DNA of 64,000 nucleotides. It comes from Volvox africanus (lineage: Eukaryota; Chlorophyta; Chlorophyceae; Chlamydomonadales; Volvocaceae). Shown in pieces: positions 11,874 to 24,788 of this stretch. Each line of letters opens with the position of its first letter. Within the stretch, counting starts at the first letter, position 1. The stretch is taken from positions 1 to 64,000 of the forward strand of contig BSDZ01000126.1 in the NCBI GenBank assembly GCA_030268105.1, in the 5' to 3' direction. Below the pieces are notes generated by a model. It worked only from the letters and a program-made list of their open reading frames with translations. It had not been told where the DNA came from and did no database searches. The translations under genes were made by a program, and so were the position numbers.

Positions 11874-14530
11874 TCGAGCTGGGGCGGTTTTGCAGGAAGT
11901 GCACGCACTGATATGTACCTACTACCCTCCTTGCTAGCTAGCCGGATTGCTAGATGGTCATCTCGAGCCATCGATTTTGTTTGCCAAGTCGTGATGCTTA
12001 GCGTTGTTAAACACTGCACCCTTAATCGACGGTGACGTGGTTATTAAGAAAAGAGGGACTCAAGACACCTAGAGCGGAACTAAAGGCTCTGAGGCCTGAT
12101 GGTGACCGTGACCATGGCCGTAGTAGCACCAAGGGGCGGTGACTGGCTGAATAGCGCGGCACTTTACATTACGAATGTTAGGGCTCTCGTGAGAGATGTC
12201 CGGTGTGGTGGCTTGCAGGTGGCTGCTGCGGCTTAGGCGTGATGTTAGGCTGGGGTTTGCAGGTTTGGTTAGCTTTCTCATGTACATGTTTGTTTTCGGG
12301 CACCCCCAGTTTTGTATGTGGTATTCTGTGTTCTTTTTATCGTACCTAAGGCTTCATGCAGTGGAGGGGGAGGGGCTGTGGAGGTTTAAACAGCTGGTGG
12401 GCAGTCGGACTTCATCAAGTGGTATTCATAGTCAGTGAGACTCCCAACTGCACACATGGTATTTGTGCCTAGCATTTAGTCACTTAGCTATGTGATATTC
12501 TGTGTTCTTTTTATCGTACCTAAGGCTTCATGCAGTGGAGGGGGAGGGGCTGTGGAGGTTTAAACAGCTGGTGGGCAGTCGGACTTCATCAAGTGGTATT
12601 CATAGTCAGTGAGACTCCCAACTGCACACATGGTATTTGTGCCTAGCATTTAGTCACTTAGCTATGTGATATTCTGTGTTCTTTTTATCGTACCTAAGGC
12701 TTCATGCAGTGGAGGGGGAGGGGCTGTGGAGGTTTAAACAGCTGGTGGGCAGTCGGACTTCATCAAGTGGTATTCATAGTCAGTGAGACTCCCAACTGCA
12801 CACATGGTATTTGTGCCTAGCATTTAGTCACTTAGCTATGTGATATTCTGTGTTCTTTTTATCGTACCTAAGGCTTCATGCAGTGGAGGGGGAGGGGCTG
12901 TGGAGGTTTAAACAGCTGGTGGGCAGTCGGACTTCATCAAGTGGTATTCATAGTCAGTGAGACTCCCAACTGCACACATGGTATTTGTGCCTAGCATTTA
13001 GTCACTTAGCTGTCATAGACCTGATATAGTTTTAGTTGCATAGTTTCTTATCTGCCATTCATTAGTGGACCCTAACCAATAGGAGCGTGTCAAACGTGTT
13101 TGTTAGTGGATCTGAACCCTAGATGGTTGTCAACTGTTCATCATTGGATTCTATCCGATAGGAGCTTGTGAACCGTGTTTGTTAATGGATCTGATTAATG
13201 AGCTATTTAACATCCTTCTCAAGTGATTAGGCTGGTGTCATAATCTGCCATGACGACATGGCATGTGACCAGTTTATTTACAGGGGACTCTCAACTAGAC
13301 ATGCCTGGGACAGCACAAAGGGGGAGGGCATGCGTGCCTCTGTGGGCGTGTGTGTGCATATGCGTGTGTGCGCATGCATGTGCTGCAGGCATGTGCAATA
13401 CCATGGTGTTCGAGCCTCGCAGTTGCTCACGAGTGGACGAGCAAGCAGCAGGCCTCTCCGTGACACCACATGTAAATCGTGCGATGCCTGGATGACCCTT
13501 TTTGAGTGTCTCAGTCTCCCCCTGAAGCAGAACAGAGGGGTGCTTTTTAGGTGTTACACTGTGGGCGACTTGTTCTGAAAACTTGGGAAGAACTGTTTGG
13601 ATTTTACTCCGCATGGAGAGCTGTATCTCCATGCAGCGCTGCACAGCCAAATTGCATTTTACTGCAGCAGGCTCTCACTAAGGTGTATGTATGTTCATAC
13701 AAGGGTTCAACAATCGTTGGCATTATGACATTATGGTGCCCCAACTTGGGCGTCCATGCCCATCATGGAGATGGCACCGGAAGGCCTTCGGCGTGCTCCA
13801 TCTTTATTAATTTCAGGACACGTGATAGTGTACGGCAAGCTACCGTGGGCCACAGTCCAGTGGTCGCATTATGTAAGGAATTTCAGGACTTTAGATTCCC
13901 TACTATGGGGAAGACCAGTACTATACAAGGTGATAACCTTGCGCTCTTGGGGCCTCCGAACCGGTATTGGTGAAACACACACTTGTGCGGTGTTGATGTC
14001 TTTGAGCTTACGCGAGCTCAATTGTACCAATTGAAATTACAGTTCAATAGGAGCTCAAGAAATCCTTTGCGATGAACCTACGTAATCTGTTGTTCCAATG
14101 TACGGCCCGAAGCCACGAACAGCGGACCGATTATGGTAATACGGGGTTCTTATCGCCACACGGAAGCGCCCCTACATTGCCATTCAAATTACTTTGCTTC
14201 AGTGTTACAACCGGATAAAGGAAAGCTGTGAAACCTTCGCCTTTAGACCTGATTATGCTCCGTCGCTCTACATAACCATAGCCCACCCTGTGTGACCCAT
14301 TAACATCCTAACTAGTTATTTTAAAACCATTTTCCATAATTGCTTTCGAATTCCTTAGAGAGACTCCAAAGAACAGGCTTTGGCCTGTCAACACAACCGT
14401 TTGCCTCTAGACAAAACCTTAGTGTCGTTTATTGAGTAATACATCTCAACGATTTGCTTAGCGATAGTGCTTCATTGGACGCTTCGATTACCGGCTCCTT
14501 GACCACGACCCGGCTGTCCAGGCGTCAGCC
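11874..14530 (+). other. Intergenic spacer, unit 3
   Basis: This is the long class, with four 174-bp subrepeats (12322-13011). The alternating purine-pyrimidine tract is at 13346-13383. The sequence is clean and carries left-half markers. No supported gene is seen. Confidence 0.7.
12322..13011 (+). repeat. 174-bp subrepeats, four copies (unit 3)
   Basis: Copies begin at 12322, 12496, 12670 and 12844, all with an exact 174-bp period. Confidence 0.96.
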
Positions 14531-17093
14531 ATGATCTCGCTGTTGGTGAAACTGGGCTTCAAGCCTAAGGATCGTGCTTATGAGAGGATCGACACAATCT
14601 CGGACACCAACAGCACCGCTAACGATAATGACAGCGTTATGAGCAACAGCAGCTGCCTAAATGGCAAAGCTGTAGAGCAGCCTGCAGGTGGAGTGGTCGT
14701 CACTCCTTTGCGTGAACTAATGAAGAAGTTTAGCCGCAAGTGGATTCCGACAGAAAAGGTGAATTCGTGTTGCTGTCTTTCCTGATGTTCAGTTCTAAGT
14801 AAGGCCAACTCCCATCAAGCCTGCCTTTCGTCGTCGTTTATGTTTTCTTCGATTCCGTCTTTTTTCGGTCATTCCGTGACATCCCATCCCTTCCACCTTT
14901 TCTGTCGCAGCCTCTTCAGCGGTTCGGGAAGCTCGAGGGCGAAGAATCCTTGACGTTGCAGGAGCGGTTGTCCGCGCGGCGCCTGCAAATAGCTGAGAAG
15001 GGGACTCTGCTTAAGGTCCTGCTATCCTGGGTGAGTTTGAGCTGATCAGGAGTTTGCTCCAGCAGTGGTGATGGGTGTTGAGATGCCTTGGGGGTCGCTT
15101 GTCTGACAGTCGCTCGATGTGATTGGGCCATGCGCCGACCCGCACCGCTTGCTGACTATCGACCAACGTGTCGACCCCCCGTCTTTTGCGTGCGCACAAC
15201 AGAAGGGCGCGCCCGAGAATCTTCACCAGGCCGGAGCCCAACTGGAAGCCCAGCCAGTTCCAGCAGCGCAGCAGGTGGTGGGTCAGACCTGACGCCTGAG
15301 GGGGTTCCGGGGAGGAGGTCGCCTTTCTCATACCAGTGCGCGGCTTGTGCTGCACTGTGTTGGTTGCAAAGTGCCTGCAGGAAAGCGCTTCTCAGGGGAG
15401 GGCGAATGGGGAACATTGGTTTCCGAGAGGGGAGGGGAGACGGACGGAGGGAGTTGCCCGAGTGTGTACACGGGGTGTGGGCTCATCATACATGTCGTTA
15501 TTTTGTCGTCGTTCAGATTCGCCGACAACTAATTTGTGTACCTGCGCTTGTGTTTGGACGTCCAATACCCCCTCGGAAACACATCAAGATCTTTCCGTGA
15601 TGCCAGATGTTCCATGTCTACGGCACGTAAACGGTGCACTAACTGATGAAAAGCTTTTTTGTGTGTCTCGTTCTCTGCAGCAGGAGCCGCAGCTGGAGAG
15701 TGAGGAGAACAACGTGCAGCAATGGCGCGGGTGGCGTGATGGCCCCGTCGGGGTTGGCGGGAGCAGCGGCGGCCATTGAGCTAGCATATCAGCGGTAGGT
15801 GCAGTGTATAACTAGGTGTACGGCGGAGTGACGTGGTAGTGCGTGGCGGTCTGAGTACGTGGCGGCAAATGCATGAAGGCGTACGTGTTTCGGATGTGCG
15901 ACTTCCTGGTTTACCCGAAACCCACAATGCTGGATCTCTTGCTTACCAGCCTGCAACCCCACCCATGCCTTTTCCATACAAGGTTGGACGGAGACCACCG
16001 AAGCTGAGGGCTTCGAGGGCTTCCAAGTCCAGGTGGTGGGCAAGAAGTCATCGAAGCAACATAGTCTTATGTATACAAGAACCAGACCAAACTGCTGGAT
16101 GTTCGCTCTTTTATCTGCAGGTGTCAAGATTTGATTTCGCCAACTCGAGAGCTGAGGTTCGGGGGCCGCCATGATGGAGAGCCAGGAAGGTGGGGCCTTT
16201 CCGGGGCCTCTACAGACCTGCAGGGCCCGCAGCTCATCACTGCCAAATTTGCCATCATCCCTGCCGCCAGCTGTCCTGCTATGGAGCGCCACGAGTCCGC
16301 CTTCTGCAGTCGAAGTCGCAGATGCTGGTGCCGCTTCCATTTTCATCAACAAGGCTGCGCAGCAACCCCAGGAGTGGTACACAACCCCTGGAGCTCACGC
16401 AGCCCCAAACCGCACCCGAAAACCCCAGAGCGGCGTCTGGCCCCCTGAGGCACGGAACGGGGGTCTGCAGGACTGCCGGTCCTGGCGGGGGAGCAGCATT
16501 GGTCGTCCTTGGGCGGAGGTTCAGGCGTTTACCAAGACGCTGAGCCTGACCCTAGGCGAGAAGCCATTCGTGAAGCAAGTAAGTCTGGTGGTGTGCACGT
16601 CGCGCTCCATCTCATGCTAGCTAGGTGCATGGTTGTCATTGAGGGGTTGTCATTGTGTGAGGGTTGTGAAAAGACACCCCTGAGTCTAGTCTGCTGACTG
16701 GTTTGGCTCCCAAGTATCCTGTTCTATCTGCTGACTCAGCAGGCAGTGGGCTTGCCACCTGCTGGTCTGCCTGCACATCTAAGCGCAGCCCACCTACATG
16801 AATTGATTTCTGGCACAGAGACGTTCGCTCTCCCCTCACCACTTTGCCCCTTTAGGCCTCGAGGCACAATCCACTTGTTGCCTTCGGGAAGGAGCAGGCG
16901 GCAGCTCCAGCAATTTCCTATGTGCAGCTCAAGCTGATGGAGCTTTGTGGCTCCAATCGTTGGGGGGACGGCGTCCATCAAGGCCGCCTCGCTTGAGGGG
17001 CCCCGCAAGAGGCGCCCTTTCTTGGCGGCCTTCCTAAGGGCTGCCAAGGGAATCACAGAGCCGTGTGTTCAGCGTGGGGGCATTCGGCTCTGA
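14531..17093 (+). pseudogene. Array-gene copy, clean exons 1-3 but indel-riddled exons 4-7
   Basis: Exons 1 to 3 (14531-14758, 14911-15030, 15203-15274) are identical to the intact copies. Everything past 15389 lies in the indel-rich unit 4. Exon 4 (15684-15794) has an extra G (CAATGGCGCG) and its acceptor reads TCTGCAGCAG instead of TGCCAGCAG. Exons 5 and 6 carry several insertions and deletions, for example GGACGGAGACC, CAAGATTTG and CAACTCGAGAGCTG. Exon 7 ends at the usual TGA (17091-17093). The abrupt change from clean to damaged sequence within one gene points to a consensus-quality boundary rather than gradual pseudogenisation. Confidence 0.65.
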
Positions 17094-19574
17094 TCGAGCT
17101 GGGGCGGTTTTGCAGGAAGTGCACGCACTGATATGTACCTACACCCTCCTTGCTAGCTAGCCGGATTGCTAGATGGTCATCTCGAGCCATCGATTTTGTT
17201 TGCCAAGTCGTGATGCTTAGCGTTGTTAAACACTGCAACCCTTAATCGACGGTGACCGTGGTTATTAAGAAAAGAGGGACTCAAGACACCTAGAGCGGAC
17301 TAAAGGCTCTGAGGCCTGATGGTGACCGTGACCATGGCCGTAGTAGCACCAAGGGGCGGGGGACTGGCTGAATAGCGCGGCACTTTACATTACGAATGTT
17401 AGGGCTCTCGTGAGAGATGTCCGGTGTGGTGGCTTGCAGGTGGCTGCTGCGGCTTAGGCGTGATGTAGGCTGGAGTTTGCAGGTTTGGTTAGCTTTCTCA
17501 TGTAACTGTTTGTTTTCGGCACCCCCAGTTTTGTATGTGGTATTCTGTGTTCTTTTTATCGTACCTAAGGCTTCATGCAGTGGAGGGGAGGGGCTGTGGA
17601 GGTTTAAACAGCTGGTGGGCAGTCGGACTTCATCAAGTGGTATTCATAGTCAGTGAGACTCCCAACTGCACACATGGTATTTGTGCCTAGCATTTAGTCA
17701 CTTAGCTATGTGATATTCTGTGTTCTTTTTATCGTACCTAAGGCTTCATGCAGTGGAGGGGAGGGGCTGTGGAGGTTTAAAACAGCTGGTGGGCAGTCGG
17801 ACTTCATCAAGTGGTATCATAGTCAGTGAGACTCCCAACTGCACACATGGTATTTGTGCCTAGCATTTAGTCACTTAGCTATGTGATATTCTGTGTTCTT
17901 TTATCGTACCTAAGGCTTCATGCAGTGGAGGGGGAGGGGCTGTGGAGGTTTAAACAGCTGGTGGGCAGTCGGACTTCATCAAGTGGTATTCATAGTCAGT
18001 GAGACTCCCAACTGCACACATGGTATTTTGGCCTAGCATTTAGTCACTTAGCTGTCATAGACCTGATATAGTTTTAGTTGCATAGTTTCTTATCTGCCAT
18101 TCATTAGTGGACCCTAACCAATAGGAGCGTGTCAAACGTGTTTGTTAGTGGATCTGAACCCTAGATGGTTGTCAACTGTTCATCATTGGATTCTATCCGA
18201 TAGGAGCTTGTGAAGCCGTGTTTGTTAATGGATCTGATTAATGAGCTATTTAACATCCTTCTCAAGTGATTAGGCTGGTGTCATAATCTCCATGACGACA
18301 TGCATGTGACCAGTTTAATTTACAGGGGACTCTCAACTAGACATGCCTGGGACAGCACAAAGGGGGAGGGCATGCGTGCCTCTGTGGGCGTGTGTGTGCA
18401 TATGCGTGTGTGCGCATGCATGTGCTGCAGGCACTGTGCAATACCATGGTGTTCGAGCCTCGCAGTTGCTCACGAGTGGAACGAGCAAGCAGCAGGCCTC
18501 TCCGTGACACCACATGTAAATCGTGCGATGCCTGGATGGACCCTTTTGAGTGTCTCAGTCTCCCCCTGAAGCGAGACAGAGGGGGTGCTTTTTAGGTGTT
18601 ACACTGTGGCGACTTGTTCTTGAAAACTTGGGAAGAACTGTTTGGATTTACTCCGCATGGAGAGCTGTATCTCCATGCAGCGCTGCACAGCCAAATTGCA
18701 TTTTACTGCAGCAGGCTTCTCACTAAGGGTGTATGTATGTTCATACAAGGTTCAACAATCGTTGGCATTATGACTTATGGTGCCCCAAATTGGGCGTCCA
18801 TGCCCATCATGGAGATGGCACCGGAAGGCCTTCGGCGTGCTCCATCTTTATTAATTTCAGGACACGTGATAGTGTACGGCAAGCTACCGTGGGCCACAGT
18901 CCAGTGGTCGCATTATGTAAGGAATTTCAGGACTTTAGATTCCCTACTATGGGGAAGACCAGAGTACTATACAAGGTGATACCTTGCGCTCTTGGGCCTC
19001 CGAACGGTATTGGTGAAACACACACTTGTGCGGGTGTTGATGTCTTTGAGCTTACGCGAGCTCAATTGTACCAATTGAAATTACAGTTCAATAGGAGCTC
19101 AAGAAATCCTTTGCGATGAACCTACGTAATCTGTTGTTACCAATGTACGGCCCGAAGCACGAACAGCGGACCGATTATGGTAATACGGGGTTCTTATCGC
19201 CACACGGAAGCGCCCCTACATTGCCATTCAAATTACTTTGCTTCAGTGTTTACACCGGATAAAGGAAAGCTGTGAAACCTTCGCCTTTAGACCTGATTAT
19301 GCTCCGTCGCTCTACATAACCATAGCCCACCTGTGTGACCCATTAACATCCTAACTAGTTATTTTAAAACCATTTTCCATAATTGCTTTCGAATTCCTTA
19401 GAGAGACTCCAAAGAACAGGCTTTGGCCTGTCAACACACCGTTTTGCCTCTAGACAAAACCTTAGTGTCGTTTATTGAGTAATACATCTCAAACGATTTG
19501 CTTAGCGATAGTGCTTCATTGGACGCTTCGATTACCGGCTCCTTGACCACGACCCGGCTGTCCAGGCGTCAGCC
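17094..19574 (+). other. Intergenic spacer, unit 4, indel-rich
   Basis: This is the short class, with three 174-bp subrepeats (17541-18053). Scattered one-base indels include TGTAACTGTTTG near 17501, TGAAGCCGTG near 18211, GCACTGTGC near 18430 and GAAGCGAGACAG near 18568. They are as frequent here as in the exons of the same unit. No supported gene is seen. Confidence 0.7.
17541..18053 (+). repeat. 174-bp subrepeats, three copies (unit 4)
   Basis: Copies begin at 17541, 17714 and 17887, with several one-base indels: GGAGGGGAGGGG in the first two, TTTAAAACAG in the second and TATTTTGGCC in the third. Confidence 0.94.
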
Positions 19575-22127
19575 ATGATCTCGCTGTTGGTGAAACTAGC
19601 GGCTTCAAGCCTAAGGATCGTGCTTATGAGAGGATCGACACAATCTCGGACACCAACAGCACCGCTAACGATAATGACAGCGTTATGAGCAACAGTCAGC
19701 TGCCTAAATGGCAAAGCTGTAGAGCAGCCTGCAGGTGGAGTGTCGTCACTCCTTTGCGTGAACTAATGAAGAAGTTTAGCCGCAAGTGGATTCCGACAGA
19801 AAAGGTGAATTCGTGTTGCTGTCTTTCCTGATGTTCAGTTCTAAGTAAGGCCAACTCCCATCAAGCCTGCTTTCGTCGTCGTTTATGTTTTCTTCGATTC
19901 CGTCTTTTTTCGGTCATTCCGTGACATCCCATCCCTTCCACCTTTTCTGTCGCAAGCCTTCTTCAGCGGTTCGGGAAAGCTCGAGGGCGAAGAATCCTTG
20001 ACGTTGCAGGAGCGGTTGTCCGCGCGGCGCCTGCAAATAGCTGAGAAGGGGACTCTGCTTAAGGTCCTGCTATCCTGGTGAGTTTGAGCTGATCAGGAGT
20101 TTGCTCCAGCAGTGGTGATGGGTGTTGAAGATGCCTTGGGGGTCGCTTGTCTGACAGTCGCTCGATGTGATTGGGCCATGCGCCGACCCCGGCACCGCTT
20201 GCTGACTATCGACCAACGTGTCGACCCCCTCTTTTGCGTGCGCACACAGAAGGGCGCGCCGAGAATCTTCACCAGGCCGGAGCCCAACTGGAAGCCCAGC
20301 CAGTTCCAGCAGCGCAGCAGGTGGTGGGTCAGACCTGACGCTGAGGGGTTCCGGGGAGGAGGTCGCCTTTCTCATACCAGTGCGCGGCTTGTGCTGCACT
20401 GTGTTGGTTGCAAAGTGCCTGCAGGAAAGCGCTTCTCAGGGGAGGCGAATGGGGAACATGGTTTCGCGAGGGGAGGGGAGACGGACGGAGGAGTTGCCCG
20501 AGGGTGACACGGGGGTGGTGCTCATCATACATGTCGTTATTTTGTCGTCGTTCAGATGTCCGCCGAAACTAATTTGTGTACATGCGCTTGTGTTTGGACG
20601 TCCAATACCCCCTCGGAAACACATCAAGATGCTTTCCGTGATGCAGATGTTCCATGTCTAACGCACGTAAACGGTGCACTAAACTGATGAAAAGCTTTTT
20701 TGTGTGTCTCGTTCTCTGCCAGCAGGAGCCGCAGCTGGAGAGTGAGGAGAACAACGTGCCGCCAATGCGCGGGTGGCGTGATGGCCCCGTCGGGGTTGGC
20801 GGGAGCAGCGGCGGCCATTGAGCTAGCATATCAGCGGTAGGTGCAGTGTATAACTAGGTGTACGGCGGAGTGACGTGGTAGTGCGTGGCGGTCCTGGAGT
20901 ACGTGGCGGCAAATGCATGAAGGCGTACGTGTTTCGATGTGCGACTTCCTGTTTACCCGAAACCACAATGCTGGGATCTCTTGCTTACACCTTCAACCCC
21001 ACCCATGCCTTTTCCATACAGGTTGGACGAGACCACCGAAGCTGAGGCTTCGAGGGCTTCCAAGTCGCAGGTGCGTGGCAAGAAGTCATCGAAGCAACAT
21101 AGTCTTATGTATACAAAACCGACAACTGCTGGATGTTCGCTCTTTTATCTGCAGGTGTCAGATTTGATTTCGCAACTCGAGAAGCTGAGGTCGGGGGCCG
21201 CCATGATGGAGGCCAGGAAGGGGGGCCTTTCCGGGGCCTCTACAGAACCTGCAGGGCAGCAGCATCACTGCCAAATTTGCCATCATCCCTGCCGCCAGCT
21301 GTCCTGCTATGGGCGCCACGAGTCCGCCTTCTGCAGTCGAAGTCGCAGATGCTGGTGCCGCTTCCATTTTCATCAACAAGGCTGCGCAGCAACCCCAGGA
21401 GTTGTACCACAACCCCTGGAGCTCACGCAGCCACCAAAACCGCACCCGAAAACCCCAGAGCGGCGTCTGCCCCCTGAGGCACGGAACTGGGGGCTGCAGG
21501 ACCTGCCGGTCCTGGGCGGGGGAGCAGCATTGGTCGTCCTGGGGCGGAGGTTCAGGCGTTTACCAAGACGCTTGAGCCGACCCTGGCAGAAGCCATTCGT
21601 GAAGCAAAGTAAGTCTGGTGGTGTGCACGTCGCGCTCCATCTCATGCTAGCTAGGTGCATGGTTGTCATTGAGGGGTTGTCATTGTGTGAGGGGGTTGTG
21701 AAAAAGACACCCCTGAGTCTAGGTCTGCTGACTGGTTTGGCTCCCAAGTATCCTGTTCTATCTGCTGACTCGCAGGCAGTGGGCCTTGCCACCTGCTGTC
21801 TGCCTGCACATCTAAGCGCAGCCCACCTTACATTAATTGATTTCTGGCACAGAGACGTTCGCTCTCCCCCACACACTTTGCCCTCTTTAGGCCTCGAGCA
21901 CAATCCACTTGTTGCCTTCGGGAAGGAGCAGGCGGCAGCTCCAGCAATTTCCTATGTGCAGCTCAAGCTGATGGAGCTTTGTGGCTCCAATCGTTGGGGG
22001 ACGGCGTCCATCAAGGCCGCCTCGCTTGAGGGGCCCCGCAAGAGGCGCCCTTTCTTGGCGGCCTTCCTAAGGGCTTGCCAAGGGAATCACAGAGCCGTGT
22101 GTTCAGCGTGGGGGCATTCGGCTCTGA
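19575..22127 (+). pseudogene. Array-gene copy with many one-base indels
   Basis: The start codon is at 19575 and the usual TGA at 22125-22127. Exon 1 is already disrupted (GAAACTAGCGGC in place of GAAACTGGGC near 19595, CAACAGTCAGC near 19692 and GAGTGTCGTC near 19740). The splice junction before exon 2 reads GTCGCAAGCCTTC instead of GTCGCAGCCTC. Further indels lie in exons 3 to 6. A long open frame at 20939-22165 crosses this copy only because indels have removed the stops between intron and exon frames. It is not a gene. Confidence 0.65.
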
Positions 22128-24788
22128 TCGAGCTGGGGCGGTTTTGCAGGAAGTGCACGCACTGATATGTACCTACTACCCTCCTTGCTAGCTAGCCGGA
22201 TTGCTAGATGGTCATCTCGAGCCATCGATTTTGTTTGCCAAGTCGTGATGCTTAGCGTTGTTAAACACTGCACCCTTAATCGACGGTGACGTGGTTATTA
22301 AGAAAAGAGGGACTCAAGACACCTAGAGCGGAACTAAAGGCTCTGAGGCCATGATGGGGACCGTGACCATGGCCGTAGTAGCACCAAGGGGCGGTGACTG
22401 GCTGAATAGCGCGGCACTTTACATTACGATATGTTAGGGCTCTCGTGAGAGATGTCCGGTGTGGTGGCTTGCAGGTGGCTGCTGCGGCTTAGGCGTGATG
22501 TTAGGCTGGGGTTTGCAGGTTTGGTTAGCTTTCTCATGTACATGTTGTTTTCGGGCACCCCAGTTTTTGTATGTGGTATTCTGTGTTCTTTTTATCGTAC
22601 CTAAGGCTTCATGCAGTGGAGGGGGGAGGGGCTGTGGAGGTTTAAACAGCTGGTGGGCAGTCGGACTTCATCAAGTGGTATTCATAGTCAGTGAGACTTC
22701 CCAACTGCACACATGGTATTTGTGCCTAGCATTTAGTCACTTAGCTATGTGATATTCTGTGTTCTTTTTATCGTACCTAAGGCTTCATGCAGTGGAGGGG
22801 GAGGGGCTGTGGAGGTTTAAACAGCTGGTGGGCAGTCGGACTTCATCAAGTGGTATTCATAGTCAGTGAGACTCCCAACTGCACACATGGTATTTGTGCC
22901 TAGCATTTAGTCACTTAGCTATGTGATATTCTGTGTTCTTTTTTATCGTACCTAAGGCTTCATGCAGTGGAGGGGAGGGGCTGTGGAGGTTTAAACAGCT
23001 GGTGGGCAGTCGGACTTCATCAAGTGGTTATTCATAGTCAGTGAGGACTCCCAACTGCACACATGGTATTTGTGCCTAGCATTTAGTCACTTAGCTATGT
23101 GATATTCTGTGTTCTTTTTATCGTACCTAAGGCTTCATGCAGTGGAGGGGGAGGGGCTGTGGAGGTTTAAACAGCTGGTGGGCAGTCGGACTTCATCAAG
23201 TGGTATTCATAGTCAGTGAGACTCCCAACTGCACACATGGTATTTGTGCCTAGCATTTAGTCACTTAGCTGTCATAGACCTGATATAGTTTTAGTTGCAT
23301 AGTTTCTTATCTGCCATTCATTAGTGGACCCTAACCAATAGGAGCGTGTCAAACGTGTTTGTTAGTGGATCTGAACCCTAGATGGTTGTCAACTGTTCAT
23401 CATTGGATTCTATCCGATAGGAGCTTGTGAACCGTGTTTGTTTAATGGATCTGATTAATGAGCTATTTAACATCCTTCTCAAGTGATTAGGCTGGTGTCA
23501 TAATCTGCCATGACGACTGGCATGTGACCAGTTTATTTACAGGGGACCTCTCAACTAGACATGCCTGGGACAGCACAAAGGGGGAGGGCATGCGTGCCTC
23601 TGTGGGCGTGTGTGTGCATATGCGTGTGTGCGCATGCATGTGCTGCAGGCATGTGCAATACCATGGTGTTCGAGCCTCGCAGTTGCTCACGAGTGGACGA
23701 GCAAGCAGCAGGCCTCTCCGTGACACCACATGTAAATCGTGCGATGCCCTGGATGACCCTTTTGAGTGTCTCAGTCTCCCCCTGAAGCAGAACAGAGGGG
23801 TGCTTTTTAGGTGTTACACTGTGGGCGACTTGTTCTGAAAACTTGGGAAGAACTGTTTGGATTTTACTCCGCATGGAGAGCTGTATCTCATGCAGCGCTG
23901 CACAGCCAATTGCATTTTACTGCAGCAGGCTCTCACTAAGGTGTATGTATGTTCATACAAGGGTTCAACAATCGTTGGCATTATGACATTATGGTGCCCC
24001 AACTTGGGCGTCCATGCCCATCATGGAGATGGCACCGGAAGGCCTTCGGCGTGCTCCATCTTTATTAATTTCAGGACACGTGATAGTGTACGGCAAAGCT
24101 ACCGTGGGCCACAGTCCAGTGGTCGCATTATGTAAGGAATTTCAGGACTTTAGATTCCCTACTATGGGGAAGACCAGTACTATACAAGGTGATAACCTTG
24201 CGCTCTTGGGGCCTCCGAACCGGTATTGGTGAAACACACACTTGTGCGGTGTTGATGTCTTTGAGCTTACGCGAGCTCAATTGTACCAATTGAAATTACA
24301 GTTCAATAGGAGCTCAAGAAATCCTTTGCGATGAACCTACGTAATCTGTTGTTTCCAATGTACGGCCCGAAGCCACGAACAGCGGACCGATTATGGTAAT
24401 ACGGGGTTCTTATCGCCACACGGAAGCGCCCCTACATTGCCATTCAAATTACTTTGCTTCAGTGTTACAACCGGATAAAGGAAAGCTGTGAAACCTTCGC
24501 CTTTAGACCTGATTATGCTCCGTCGCTCTACATAAACATAGCCCACCCTGTGTGACCATTAACATCCTAACTAGTTATTTTAAACCATTTTCCATAATTG
24601 CTTTCGAATTCCTTAGAGAGACTCCAAAGAACAGGCTTTGGCCTGTCAACACAACCGTTTGCCTCTAGACAAAACCTTAGTGTCGTTTATTGAGTAATAC
24701 ATCTCAACGATTTGCTTAGCGATAGTGCTTCATTGGACGCTTCGATTACCGGCTCCTTGACCACGACCCGGCTGTCCAGGCGTCAGCC
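22128..24788 (+). other. Intergenic spacer, unit 5
   Basis: This is the long class, with four 174-bp subrepeats (22577-23270). Indels are less dense than in unit 4; examples are GGGGGGAGGGG near 22620 and GAACCGTGTTTGTTTAATG near 23430. It carries left-half markers. No supported gene is seen. Confidence 0.7.
22577..23270 (+). repeat. 174-bp subrepeats, four copies (unit 5)
   Basis: Copies begin at 22577, 22753, 22927 and 23103. Period lengths of 176, 174 and 176 reflect one-base insertions. Confidence 0.94.

Larger units (their letters stand above)
10196..15388 (+). repeat. Array unit 3
   Basis: This is a clean unit of 5193 bp with four 174-bp subrepeats. It carries the left-half marker set, including the short intron-3 allele and GCATAGTTTC. 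It contains the 3' half of the intact gene starting at 9338 and the first three exons of the copy starting at 14531. Confidence 0.96.
15389..20432 (+). repeat. Array unit 4, indel-rich
   Basis: This 5044-bp unit has three 174-bp subrepeats. Many one-base insertions and deletions relative to all other units occur in exons, introns and spacer alike, starting within 15 bases of the unit boundary. Examples are GAGGGCGAATGG near 15397, GAACATTGGT near 15412 and CAATGGCGCG near 15720. A cleaner interval lies around 18790-18960. It shares CTGGAGTTTG after the gene and CATGAATTG in intron 6 with units 6 to 8. Confidence 0.95.

Noticed and set aside
20939..22165. A 408-codon open frame, the longest in the window
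   Set aside because: It runs through intron and exon sequence of one array copy only because one-base indels there removed the stops. No clean unit has it.
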